Of a stretch of DNA of 64,000 nt, positions 18,212 through 27,619 are shown piece after piece; position 1 is the stretch's first letter, and the number at the start of each line of letters is the position of its first letter. This stretch comes from Legionella bononiensis (lineage in GTDB: Bacteria > Pseudomonadota > Gammaproteobacteria > Legionellales > Legionellaceae): NCBI RefSeq assembly GCF_016786215.1, contig NZ_JADOBG010000017.1, positions 1 to 64,000 of the forward strand. The letters are read 5' to 3'. The position numbers were made by a program, and so were the translations under genes. Below the pieces are notes generated by a model. It was not told where the DNA came from and searched no databases. It worked only from the letters and a program-made list of their open reading frames with translations.

Positions 18212-18868
18212 TTATTTTTTAACGGGTAGTACTGTTTTTTTACCCATAAAAGTAATGATTGGCGGCAATATTGAAATTAAAATGACTCCATAGATTACCA
18301 GCGCAAAATTCTCTTTAACAATGGGTAGTGAGCCTAAAAAATAGCCAAGGCTTAAAAGACTACCAATCCAAAGCAGAGCGCTTACAAGATTGTAAAGTGT
18401 AAAATGCAGTATTTCCATAGTGCCAATACCAGCAATGAACGGTGCAAAAGTACGGATAATTGGCAGAAAACGAGCAAAAATCAGCGTTTTCCCTCCATGT
18501 TTTTCATAAAACACATGGGTTTCCTGTAAATGTTTTTTATTGAGTAACCAGGATTTTTTAGAATTAAAGATATGAGGGCCTAACAATCTGCCAATTAGAA
18601 AATTCACCTGATTGCCCAGAACGGACGCAATCAACAGTACTATTAATAAAACTATGAAACTTAAAGGATTCCCCGGTTGAGCCGCGATACTGCCTGCAGC
18701 AAACAACAGGGAGTCTCCTGGAAGGATAGGAGTAACAACTAACCCGGTTTCACAGAAAATCACTGCAAATAATGCCAGATAGGTCCAAAATCCATAGGTT
18801 GAAACAAAGGTATTCAAGTAAATGTCTATATGAAGGATGTAATGAATCAGGTCATGTAAATAGTGCAT
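18212..18868 (-). CDS. DedA-family membrane protein
   Basis: A 218-residue polytopic inner-membrane protein of the DedA/SNARE-associated family, implicated in lipid-carrier flipping and envelope homeostasis. Diagnostic segments are FCETGLVVTPILPGDSLLF (near residue 39), with an acidic residue in the first re-entrant loop, and ARFLPIIRTFAPFIAGIG (near 130), with the essential arginines. About five hydrophobic helices are present. It stands alone on the minus strand, convergent with the OTU-like gene. Confidence 0.93.
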   Translation of the reverse strand: MHYLHDLIHYILHIDIYLNTFVSTYGFWTYLALFAVIFCETGLVVTPILPGDSLLFAAGSIAAQPGNPLSFIVLLIVLLIASVLGNQVNFLIGRLLGPHIFNSKKSWLLNKKHLQETHVFYEKHGGKTLIFARFLPIIRTFAPFIAGIGTMEILHFTLYNLVSALLWIGSLLSLGYFLGSLPIVKENFALVIYGVILISILPPIITFMGKKTVLPVKK

Positions 18869-19356
18869 TGTCGCTCTGGATGTATGGTTTATATAAAGTA
18901 TAGGCCAAGCATTGGCTTAACTCTGGTTTAATTATCTATTATCACCGAACTTGGAATTTAAACCAATCAATTCAAATAAAATAAAATTTTCTGGCGAAAT
19001 TTGTATTGGGATAATACACTTAATTTAAATTGTAGGCATATATAAGGGATTTAAACTGGAGCTCTCAGGGAATAATGGTGACAATTGATGGTTTTTTCCT
19101 GAGCTCTCTTTTACTTGTTGATGACATCCCTAAGCAGGGGAGCCAGGCAAAAATGAGGACATGATCTATACCGAGTAGAGTTCTTTCTCTTGAGTGTATC
19201 TAGGCCGGCGTCCTGTGGTCAAGATGCGGGACGTCGGCAGAATAGAGTAAGAGGGGGGGGTAGAGAGGAGCAGAAGATTCTGGGGTAGATTCCTTGCTTT
19301 GCCTGGGAGGAAGAGCTAATAAGAATTCAAATTAATACTGATAAAAGAGGACTATT
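18869..19356. other. 488-bp gap with a strong hairpin
   Basis: I see no gene in this gap. GCCGGCGTCC (19204-19213) pairs with GGACGTCGGC (19229-19238), a 10-bp stem with one G-U pair and a 15-base loop, followed by a purine-rich run including eight consecutive G (19253-19260). A weaker inverted repeat based on GAGCTC spans about 19059-19107. The gap separates the divergent dedA and virK-like genes, so it must hold both promoters. A small structured RNA is possible but unproven. Confidence 0.5.
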
Positions 19357-19863
19357 ATGAAAATTTGGACTGAATCAGTATCGCTAATTATATTGTGCCT
19401 GGTAATTAATAATGCTCATGCCGATATCACGACGAATAACGCGTTAATTCTCAATTTTACGCAGCTGGTCAAGGCTGTTGAGAGTGGTAACGATGTGAAG
19501 GCAATTATTCATCTGGATAGATGCCAGATTACGGATCCGACCATCCAGAGTCAACTGGCGCAAAATCTTATTGGCGCATCTACTCGATTTAACTTTACTC
19601 AATACCTTCATTATAACGTACGAGTCAATGGTCAATTAAAAGATACTGTCACCACAACAATGACCAGCGCTGTAGAATTGCCTGTCCCTGGGGTATTCTG
19701 GTCTGTTTTCGGTCGATTGAGTGTTTTTGATGATGATACTGCAACACTGTATGTTGACTATTTTGATCCGCTCCATCATCACTCTCATTTGGTTGTGGAA
19801 TGGCTCTGCGATATTAGTAATGGAAAAGATACTAATGGCCTGGTGCTGATTAATGGTTTTTAG
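19357..19863 (+). CDS. VirK-family secreted protein
   Basis: A 168-residue exported protein with a signal peptide (hydrophobic residues 8-20, cleavage near AHA). The mature part resembles the VirK family: an N-terminal helix NFTQLVKAVESGNDVKAIIH, a cysteine in LDRCQI, a central beta-rich section, and a closing VEWLCDISNG with a second cysteine that could pair with the first. Named for Agrobacterium VirK, the family is common in Legionella and has no defined activity. GAGG precedes the ATG. Confidence 0.75.
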   Translation: MKIWTESVSLIILCLVINNAHADITTNNALILNFTQLVKAVESGNDVKAIIHLDRCQITDPTIQSQLAQNLIGASTRFNFTQYLHYNVRVNGQLKDTVTTTMTSAVELPVPGVFWSVFGRLSVFDDDTATLYVDYFDPLHHHSHLVVEWLCDISNGKDTNGLVLINGF

Positions 19864-20076
19864 TCTGAACTGGTTACAATCCATTCAGTTTTTCTACCCT
19901 CTTGCTTTGAATTGTTTCAATTCGAGTCGTAAGTTGGTTTTCAAAAGTTCATTTCCTCTGGTAATCAATAAAAAAAACATGTAATAATGATTCTGTTTAT
20001 TTAAAAAAAGAATTTTTAAAGCTTCAAGATTTTGTTTTGCATGTCCGTTCCTCAGTAAACGACTCGGAGAATAAAA

Positions 20077-21366
20077 ATGAATTTTTTAAAAAAACTCTAT
20101 GTGCAGGTTCTTCTTGGCGTTTTATTAGGTGTACTTCTCGGATACATGCTTCCTGATTTTGCCGTACAGTTTAAAGTCCTTTCTGATGTGTTTATTAAAA
20201 TAATTAAAATGCTGATTTCCCCCATCATTTTTCTCACTCTTGTTTCGGGCATAGCGGCGATGAATGATATGAGGCAGGTTGGGCGACTTGCAGGTGGCGC
20301 TCTATTATTTTTTATGATTATCACAACAATTGCATTAATGCTTGGATTGGGGGCTGCTGATTATTTCAAACCTGGCGTTGGACTGAATATTGATCCTGCC
20401 TCGCTGAATATAGATGAAGCCAGTTCTTATTTAGGCACATCACACAAAGCAACCAACATGACTGATTTGCTCATGAATATTATTCCCAGAACATTTATCA
20501 GCGCGTTTGTTGATGGTGAAATGCTTCAAGTGCTCTTTATTTCAATACTGTTCGCGATAGGATTAATTCTAACAGGCTCTATTGGAAAACAAGTAGTGAC
20601 TGGCATGGAAGTGATTGCCAAAGTGTTTTTCAAAATAATACATGTGGTGATGTACATGGCACCGGTAGCTACTTTTGCAGCTATGGCATTCAGTGTAGGC
20701 AAGTTTGGCATAGCACCATTATTTAACCTGATTGGATTGTTAGCCTGTTACTATCTGACGTCTATTTTGTTTATTCTTTTGGTGTTGGGAACTATTTTGC
20801 AATGGTATTGTAAAATTAATATCTGGCACCTGTTACGGTATTTAAAAGATGAATTGGTCATTGTTTGGGCGACTGCATCCTCAGAAACTGTGTTGCCCAG
20901 CTTGATGCAAAAACTTGAAAATCTGGGCTGTGAGAAGTCAGTAGTAGGGTTGGTATTGCCATTAGGGTATTCATTTAATCTGGCAGGAACAGCCATCTAT
21001 CTCACATTGGCAGCCATGTTTATCGCTCAGGCAACCAATACTGAATTGACCGTATGGCAGGAGCTGGCGCTTTTGGGGGTGATGATTATCAGTTCAAAAG
21101 GTGCTGCCGGAGTTTCTGGTAGTGGATTTATTGTCTTGGCCAGTTCTTTGGCGACTATTGGTCATATCCCCGCTGCTGGAGTGGTTTTGGTACTGGGAAT
21201 AGATAAATTTATGAATGAAGGACGCTCAATAATCAATATGACTGGTAATGCGATAGCAACCATCATTATCTCCACCTGGCAACATTCTTTTGATTACAAA
21301 CAGGCTCAATCCATTTTGAAGGAGCAAGATAAACCGGATACTCAAGCAATTTATCTCAGTGAATAG
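20077..21366 (+). CDS. Dicarboxylate/amino acid:cation symporter (DctA/GltP-like)
   Basis: A 429-residue inner-membrane symporter of the DAACS family, which imports C4-dicarboxylates or acidic amino acids with H+ or Na+. Family motifs: MLISPIIFLTLVSGIA near residue 46, ATASSETVLPSL (serine-rich HP1 loop) near 267, NLAGTAIYLTLAAMFIAQA near 299 and the HP2 loop SSKGAAGVSGSGFIVLAS near 340. A conserved NMTGNA lies near 389. Dicarboxylate or glutamate/aspartate cannot be separated by eye. GGAG precedes the ATG. It is followed on the same strand by the helicase-like gene after 95 bp. Confidence 0.92.
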   Translation: MNFLKKLYVQVLLGVLLGVLLGYMLPDFAVQFKVLSDVFIKIIKMLISPIIFLTLVSGIAAMNDMRQVGRLAGGALLFFMIITTIALMLGLGAADYFKPGVGLNIDPASLNIDEASSYLGTSHKATNMTDLLMNIIPRTFISAFVDGEMLQVLFISILFAIGLILTGSIGKQVVTGMEVIAKVFFKIIHVVMYMAPVATFAAMAFSVGKFGIAPLFNLIGLLACYYLTSILFILLVLGTILQWYCKINIWHLLRYLKDELVIVWATASSETVLPSLMQKLENLGCEKSVVGLVLPLGYSFNLAGTAIYLTLAAMFIAQATNTELTVWQELALLGVMIISSKGAAGVSGSGFIVLASSLATIGHIPAAGVVLVLGIDKFMNEGRSIINMTGNAIATIIISTWQHSFDYKQAQSILKEQDKPDTQAIYLSE

Positions 21367-21461
21367 GTTATTTGTGTATTTATTTTAACCAGTTGGATGT
21401 TTTTTTAATGAAAATGTGCTATAATTTTGAGCAAATTTATGCGATTAATTATAAGTGAATT

Positions 21462-24400
21462 ATGAAACTGCGTTCAACTGATAAGAACAAACTACTGTCC
21501 TCTGCTAATGAAGTTTATTTAGCTTATGCCGCTCTCGACTTCTTCAAATCACGAACATTTAAAACAGATAGTGGAACAAAAAGTGTTTATGAATTATGTC
21601 AACAGGCCATTAAAGAACAACAGTTCGAACAAATCGTGGTGCTCAACGGTGTGAACTATAAACTGGAGTTAAAACCAAAAAAAGATAATACCTTTAAAGT
21701 TCAGTTTTCCAAACCATTAGCTACAAAGAGCGCCCCAGTAGTTAAAAAAATAAACAGTTATCTCGATCAGGATGTACTTAATTTATTATCCAGCCAACAA
21801 TTTATCCTCCAAATTCCTAAAAATAGTGACGAACCAGTCGTTTCAAACAAAATTAATAATCGAATGGTAATTGGTGGTATTGGCAAAATCGAATTGTACC
21901 GAACGCATCTAGTAACCCTTCATAATATTATTGAAAAAATTGATAGTGAAGAGGACATCAGCAATTTATTAGTCGCTTTGGCTACCGGGACAGGTAAAAC
22001 CTATGTTCAGGCACTGTGGATGTTAGTTTTAACTCTTTCTGAAAATAATGGAGTTTTTGCCGTTCCTGATAGGCTGGCGCATCAGTTTTCCAAGGATTTA
22101 AAACGATTATTGCCCGATTCATTTGTTGACTCCATGTTTGTATTACGGGAACAGGAAAACAACCCTGCTGCTGAAGAAGCACTAAAATCTCTTAAAAATA
22201 AAGATACTTCTGGAACCATTATCATCGGTTCCAGTGAGTATCTTCTTGATAAGCATTATCATGACCTTGAAAATGCAGATTCAGAGCATACTTTTTTAGC
22301 ATTTGATGAACAACATCTAATCATGAAAGCGGAACGTCGTCGGATCCGATTGATTGAATTGTCACAAAAGAAACTTTCCATGTTTCTCACCGCTACTCCC
22401 AATCAGGAAACTTATAAACTCTCCGGTAATAAACCGGTAGCCATTATGTCCAGTGGTCAAAAGATGGAAGCTGGGCAAGGACAGTTTCCTAAACTGGTTT
22501 CTTTTCAGGCGCGAAATATTACGGATAGAAATAAATTAAAAACCTACCAGTTTTGGACGGCTGAATTCTGGAGCAATATGTTTAACGGCTTATTGCTGCG
22601 TTTAACCAATGCCATTCAGGAAGAGCAAAGTTCAGCAGCTGTCTCTCTGGTTGACGATTTGTTGTATTATCATTTTGATAAAGAAGATGAGTCTTCTGCT
22701 CGTTGGAGAATGCAGGTTCCGGTTGCGCGTAAAATGTTGTGCATTATTGATGACAACGAAACATTGGTTAATTTTTGTAATTCTCTGCAAAACAGTGACA
22801 ACTACAGTCGAGATGTGTATCGCAATGGTAATTTAGTGGATCGTTCTGATGTCGCCAATTTTTTCCATTTACCTGATGCTGAAGTTTCAGTTATTCAAAA
22901 TGATTTGGATGATAAACGCAGGGCATATGACGCTTCATTAAAACCTGATGAACGGCAAGTTAGTATCTTACAAGGTCAGCCAACACTGGCAAAACAAATT
23001 AAAAATACAATTTTTCATAATTTAATAGAGTACGTGCTAACTGATATTACCGGACTTGATGAAATAGAACATAATCGTTTACGCAAGCTTAACATGAACG
23101 ATTTTCAACGATTGGTTATTGAGCGGTTCCAACCACGAACGGCCATGTATTACCAACAAAAACTGGCGAAAGAAATAGACGCAGATGGAGCACGTGTTAT
23201 AGGCGCGTTGCTGGCAGAATTGTCTACCGTATTGCAGCTTATGATTAACGGACAATTTGATTCCCGCCTCTCTGAGAATAATAAGGATTTAACACATTTT
23301 ATCGATAACTGGTCTTTATATAATCACTTAATCGATAAAATCAAAAGAAATCGAAGGGATTTAAATCGGTCATTTGATGATTATGCTGAAAAACATTTGA
23401 TGATGGGCGTGATGCAGGGCATGAAGGATGCTGAAACACCCATTGCAGAATCAAAACCATTCGCTGGATTACAGCGTCATGTTCATCGTTTGTATGACAG
23501 TAATGGAGTTCTGGAGAAAAATGCCAAAAAACGCAAACATACTTCTCTGGAAATATTAAATGATACCTCTACTGAGTCAGTATTTGATCCCTCTTATTTA
23601 AATATATCGGAAGAAGTTGCTGATAATTATTTTCGACTGGGCTTTGTCGGTATTTACGTCAGTAATAAAAAAACGGAAGGATTTAGCGATAGAAACCTGC
23701 ATACAGTAATTAATATTGCTGAGGAAACCTTGAGTACTACGAATAGCCCGGATACACAGATTCAGGGCATTGGTCGAAATAGAGGGCTGGATTCTACAGT
23801 AGTACCTGCATACATACACAGTTTGGGACGTGGCCAAAAAACTGTATTTAATCTGAATAATCTGCAGAAGAATGACTATTATCCTGAATTATTTAAAGCT
23901 CAAAAAGAATATAACAATCAATATATTCAGGTTCTGGGAAATAAAGTAAGCCAACAAATCATTGATTGGGTGTACGCAAATCTTGATGAAGATGAGACTA
24001 TTAATCCAGACAGATTAAAGCGGCAGGTATTAAAATTCATTGCTCACGCTTTACGAGATATCAATAATAAAAACAGCCATCAGATCAAATTGAGTCGATC
24101 ACAACTGACTGATGTAGTCGATTATGCAATGAAAGGGCTTGATAAAGAAATTGCGCACATCAAGAAACCTTATCGTCTATCGTTTTTCCTGCGTGTCTTG
24201 AGCCATACATTGAATTTTATTGCTGAAACCTATTATACAGTGATACGGATTCCAGTCGCATTTCAAATTTTTTATTATTCATGGTTTGGTAATAGAACGC
24301 CTCAAGCGGACAAAAAAGATCCGAAACATCCTGATGACGTCTATATAAAAATTCTGAATAGAACCAGCTTTAAAAGTATTATTGGAAATATGTCCACAGC

Positions 24401-27400
24401 CCTTGAGTTTAAAAACTGGATGGGTAAAAAAACACAGGGAATAACCAAGCATATTAATAAAAATATAGTTAATTATTTGAATGAAGAGGTTATCGGTACT
24501 TATACCATGTATCAAAAGCAGTTGTTGGAACCTCTGCTAATTAATATGGTAATTGATTCGAAGAAAACTAAAGTAGCAAACGCCTTGTCTGCATGTCCTC
24601 AGAGTCTTAACTTTTTGCATGCTCATTTACCGTTTCTTGACTCTCTTGGTGCTGATAATTCAGAGCATCTTGAATCTTCTTTACTGACTTTCTTACAACA
24701 GATTCCTGGGCTTGGTGATTTGCAATCAAGTGATATAGTACATTATCCAAAGAAAATGGAGCAATTGGTATCCTTGTTCAATAATACACCAGCTGCTATT
24801 TTAGCCGCGGACTCCAAGCTGCAAACTTCTTTTACTAATCACTTGGCTCTCTTTTTACAAAATGACCTTGCAAAGTATCTTTCAGCTTTTTTAACTTACC
24901 CTGACGTGCGTGCAGTGACCGAACTATTCAGTCAAAGCAAAAATTCCCGAGCCTTTGCTAAACACCTTATGACTGATTTTATTCAAAAGGGTGTGGAATT
25001 ATCTCCTGACTTAGTATTAAGTGAATTTACTACCTTTTTTAAGAAACCAGAAATTCGGTTTGTTGACGAAATTATTGAGACTTTGCAAATCAAGATCGGT
25101 ACATTGCAAAATCAGATACAAGGTAATTTGTTCCAGAGTCTTAAGGTTGAAGTGGTTGATCAATTGACTGCAATAGTAGGAAAACAGCTCCTTCCTTTAT
25201 TAGTGAATAATTATCCTTTGGAGTACCGTGAAGAACTGCTTGCAGAAGCATCTAATGAAGCCAATATAAAGAAATTTCTTAGTGAGCATTATCAGGAATT
25301 AATGGCTCTTGATACACACAATATAAGTCAGTTGGCTCACACTATTTTTTCAGGATTAATTGATGGACCTTTGCCAACTGCAATAAATCTAGACGTTGAA
25401 ATTAAAAACGCTACTGATCTTGTTGTGAGAAAATTTGAAGAAATTGGAACTAAAAAAGTACGTAATTTGGTCGTCGGAAAAATTATGGCCCCATCATCAT
25501 GGAGTTTCAACGCTAAGTATTTGTTTGACAGGCCTATTGCTGACATCTTGCAAAGTGATGAATTCCTAAATGCAATTTCTTTGTTATTGCCCTTTGATCA
25601 ATGGCAGAAGTTAAAAAGTGATATGCAGCAGAATTATCCAGCTCTGATTCAAGTGGCCAGGGAGTTAATTGATATTCAAGCTGAGGGCAAGCAGGCTATA
25701 TCCTCACCAGAAGTGATACTTAAGTTATTAAATAAACATCTTAAGAGACAATATCAAAGTTCAGAACAGGCCGCTCAACTAGCAATAGACCAGTTTAAGG
25801 AAGTATCGAGTAAACTGGCGGATAATCCTTTACAGAATATTTCACCCGAGTTACAAGAGCAATTTGTAGCGATTGGTTATAGTCATTTACTTCCTTTGAT
25901 GGCACAGTTTATTAAAGCAGATGCTAAAAAAGAACAATTTCTTGCATTAAAACCGGAGTCTGAAAAACTCTTTGAATTGATGATTCAAAATTTTGCCAAT
26001 CTGGATGGCTTAATGACCGGAAGTGACTCGGAAATTAATCTAAAAGTGTTAAATTTGATAAATCAGTTGGTTCCCGAGAGCGATAAATTAGTGGAAGCTG
26101 ATATTCAAAATCCGGTGCTTCACGCTCAGACTTCCGCAGAGCAGTTAAAGAAGGATATGGTTAAGATCTCTTTAAGATCTCTCTTAAAAAGCGAACTGTT
26201 CCTGGATCTCTTAAAAAATTCATTTAATCCCCAGGATTATGAATCATTGATGGCTACATTGGGTACGGAAGAAGGGATTAATGCTTTAGCGGTGAAGATA
26301 GTTCCGTATGGAATTGAGTCCTTAAATAAAGAGACATTAGTGGCATGTATTAAATCCATTAATCCGGGTCTTGTACAGATAGAAACTTTAGATGTGCGAC
26401 TGAATAATTTCCAAAAATTTATTACAGAGGTTGTTGATAATATTGGAAGTAATCTGAATAAAAATAAAACATCACTATTGTTAATGGATACAATGGCTCC
26501 TATTTTATTTCATCCAAAATTTATCAAGGTAATTGATAACATTACAGGATTTTTAAATGAACAGGATTTAACTGTAATTTTTAATGCTTTTGGACGAGAA
26601 AATCCAGATCAGGAAGCAAAGCAATTTCAACGGTTTATTTCTTTAATCAGAAATCAAAATAAGAGCAAATTGATCAAGGAATTTATGTCCATGCCAATGG
26701 ATAGCAAAGAGTTTGATTTTGATCAATTACCCGCCAAAAAAATGCTGGATACGGTTTCTTCTCTTATCGAAGAAGTATTGGATTGTCATTGTTATTATAA
26801 TGATCAGGACAGAAAAGGTTCAGTGGGAATGGGTGAACGGCCTAAACTTCTATCCAAAATATCGGATCAATTAGCGGGTATGCGGATCTCGTCTAATTAT
26901 TCCTTTTTTAGTGGCTTCGCCAGAAAAGGATTTTATATACACGGTATTACTCAAGGGTTGAGCGCTGGTGGGGAAGTAAGTGCCGATTCCAACAAGCATA
27001 TTGCGAATATTTTACAGCGAGTAAAATCACATATTTTACGCCCAATCTGGTGGAGTACTAACGTTTCTCAATTAACTCACGGGTTTATAAAGGGATGCCG
27101 CGATCTGTTGCAAAGCATGAAATCAGCATGGTATAGCACGGTTAATGGGGTTAAGTCGGCGCTTAATTGGGTGACTAACAGTCATTATTTCAAATTGACT
27201 TCCCGAAATCCTGACAGCAGCGATTTTAATGATACAGCTTTTGATTTTTCCAAAAGAGTTAATATGCTTGATCCTTTGGCAACCGATCATGTTAAAGAAA
27301 AGGATTGTCCAGTGGATGTAGTGACTCATATGGAAGATTTTGTAGCAAAACGTCCCGCAAGACCCGGCTTTTTTGGTGGTAACTTGGGTACACAAGTCAG

Positions 27401-27443
27401 TGTTCCAGAAGAGAGGAAATCACCACGGCCAGGTTCTGATTAA
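21462..27443 (+). CDS. Giant SF2 helicase-like protein, effector candidate
   Basis: A 1993-residue protein. Residues 1-780 carry a superfamily 2 helicase-like core: Walker A LATGTGKTYVQ (173-183), a DEQH box in FDEQHLI (281-287), FLTATPN (308-314), and a motif VI-like QIQGIGRNRG near 766. The other 1200 residues are mostly helical and unassigned, with a hydrophobic, aromatic stretch near 908-945 and an amphipathic Trp-rich segment near 1850-1895. No restriction-enzyme, methylase or replication partner is nearby, so a restriction subunit is unlikely. A Dot/Icm effector is the leading guess, based on size, lone position and the hydrophobic patches. Confidence 0.65.
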   Translation: MKLRSTDKNKLLSSANEVYLAYAALDFFKSRTFKTDSGTKSVYELCQQAIKEQQFEQIVVLNGVNYKLELKPKKDNTFKVQFSKPLATKSAPVVKKINSYLDQDVLNLLSSQQFILQIPKNSDEPVVSNKINNRMVIGGIGKIELYRTHLVTLHNIIEKIDSEEDISNLLVALATGTGKTYVQALWMLVLTLSENNGVFAVPDRLAHQFSKDLKRLLPDSFVDSMFVLREQENNPAAEEALKSLKNKDTSGTIIIGSSEYLLDKHYHDLENADSEHTFLAFDEQHLIMKAERRRIRLIELSQKKLSMFLTATPNQETYKLSGNKPVAIMSSGQKMEAGQGQFPKLVSFQARNITDRNKLKTYQFWTAEFWSNMFNGLLLRLTNAIQEEQSSAAVSLVDDLLYYHFDKEDESSARWRMQVPVARKMLCIIDDNETLVNFCNSLQNSDNYSRDVYRNGNLVDRSDVANFFHLPDAEVSVIQNDLDDKRRAYDASLKPDERQVSILQGQPTLAKQIKNTIFHNLIEYVLTDITGLDEIEHNRLRKLNMNDFQRLVIERFQPRTAMYYQQKLAKEIDADGARVIGALLAELSTVLQLMINGQFDSRLSENNKDLTHFIDNWSLYNHLIDKIKRNRRDLNRSFDDYAEKHLMMGVMQGMKDAETPIAESKPFAGLQRHVHRLYDSNGVLEKNAKKRKHTSLEILNDTSTESVFDPSYLNISEEVADNYFRLGFVGIYVSNKKTEGFSDRNLHTVINIAEETLSTTNSPDTQIQGIGRNRGLDSTVVPAYIHSLGRGQKTVFNLNNLQKNDYYPELFKAQKEYNNQYIQVLGNKVSQQIIDWVYANLDEDETINPDRLKRQVLKFIAHALRDINNKNSHQIKLSRSQLTDVVDYAMKGLDKEIAHIKKPYRLSFFLRVLSHTLNFIAETYYTVIRIPVAFQIFYYSWFGNRTPQADKKDPKHPDDVYIKILNRTSFKSIIGNMSTALEFKNWMGKKTQGITKHINKNIVNYLNEEVIGTYTMYQKQLLEPLLINMVIDSKKTKVANALSACPQSLNFLHAHLPFLDSLGADNSEHLESSLLTFLQQIPGLGDLQSSDIVHYPKKMEQLVSLFNNTPAAILAADSKLQTSFTNHLALFLQNDLAKYLSAFLTYPDVRAVTELFSQSKNSRAFAKHLMTDFIQKGVELSPDLVLSEFTTFFKKPEIRFVDEIIETLQIKIGTLQNQIQGNLFQSLKVEVVDQLTAIVGKQLLPLLVNNYPLEYREELLAEASNEANIKKFLSEHYQELMALDTHNISQLAHTIFSGLIDGPLPTAINLDVEIKNATDLVVRKFEEIGTKKVRNLVVGKIMAPSSWSFNAKYLFDRPIADILQSDEFLNAISLLLPFDQWQKLKSDMQQNYPALIQVARELIDIQAEGKQAISSPEVILKLLNKHLKRQYQSSEQAAQLAIDQFKEVSSKLADNPLQNISPELQEQFVAIGYSHLLPLMAQFIKADAKKEQFLALKPESEKLFELMIQNFANLDGLMTGSDSEINLKVLNLINQLVPESDKLVEADIQNPVLHAQTSAEQLKKDMVKISLRSLLKSELFLDLLKNSFNPQDYESLMATLGTEEGINALAVKIVPYGIESLNKETLVACIKSINPGLVQIETLDVRLNNFQKFITEVVDNIGSNLNKNKTSLLLMDTMAPILFHPKFIKVIDNITGFLNEQDLTVIFNAFGRENPDQEAKQFQRFISLIRNQNKSKLIKEFMSMPMDSKEFDFDQLPAKKMLDTVSSLIEEVLDCHCYYNDQDRKGSVGMGERPKLLSKISDQLAGMRISSNYSFFSGFARKGFYIHGITQGLSAGGEVSADSNKHIANILQRVKSHILRPIWWSTNVSQLTHGFIKGCRDLLQSMKSAWYSTVNGVKSALNWVTNSHYFKLTSRNPDSSDFNDTAFDFSKRVNMLDPLATDHVKEKDCPVDVVTHMEDFVAKRPARPGFFGGNLGTQVSVPEERKSPRPGSD

Positions 27444-27474
27444 TGAGCTGCTATGATTTCAACGCCTCATCAGT

Positions 27475-27580
27475 CCCCGTATTACGGCTGCGCCTAATAC
27501 GGGCTACGATCCAGAAATGAGTGTGCCATGGCAATTACGAAAATGATGTAGCCCGTATTAGGCGCAGCCGTAATACGGGG
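27475..27580. repeat. Inverted pair of a 33-bp palindromic repeat
   Basis: Copy 1 (27475-27507, CCCCGTATTACGGCTGCGCC...) and copy 2 (27548-27580) are exact reverse complements. Each is also a hairpin: CCCGTATTA pairs with TAATACGGG around GC-rich CGGCTGCGCC. The pair fills the gap between the convergent helicase-like and copper oxidase genes and may act as a terminator. The same pair recurs at 30334-30415. Confidence 0.92.
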
Positions 27581-27619
27581 ATATCGAAGCCCCATTCCGA
27601 AGTTGTTTGTGTAATGGCA

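Noticed and set aside
21462-27443. Type I or III restriction subunit
   Set aside because: Helicase motifs fit, but there is no methylase or specificity gene in the neighbourhood and the C-terminal 1200 residues do not resemble such enzymes.
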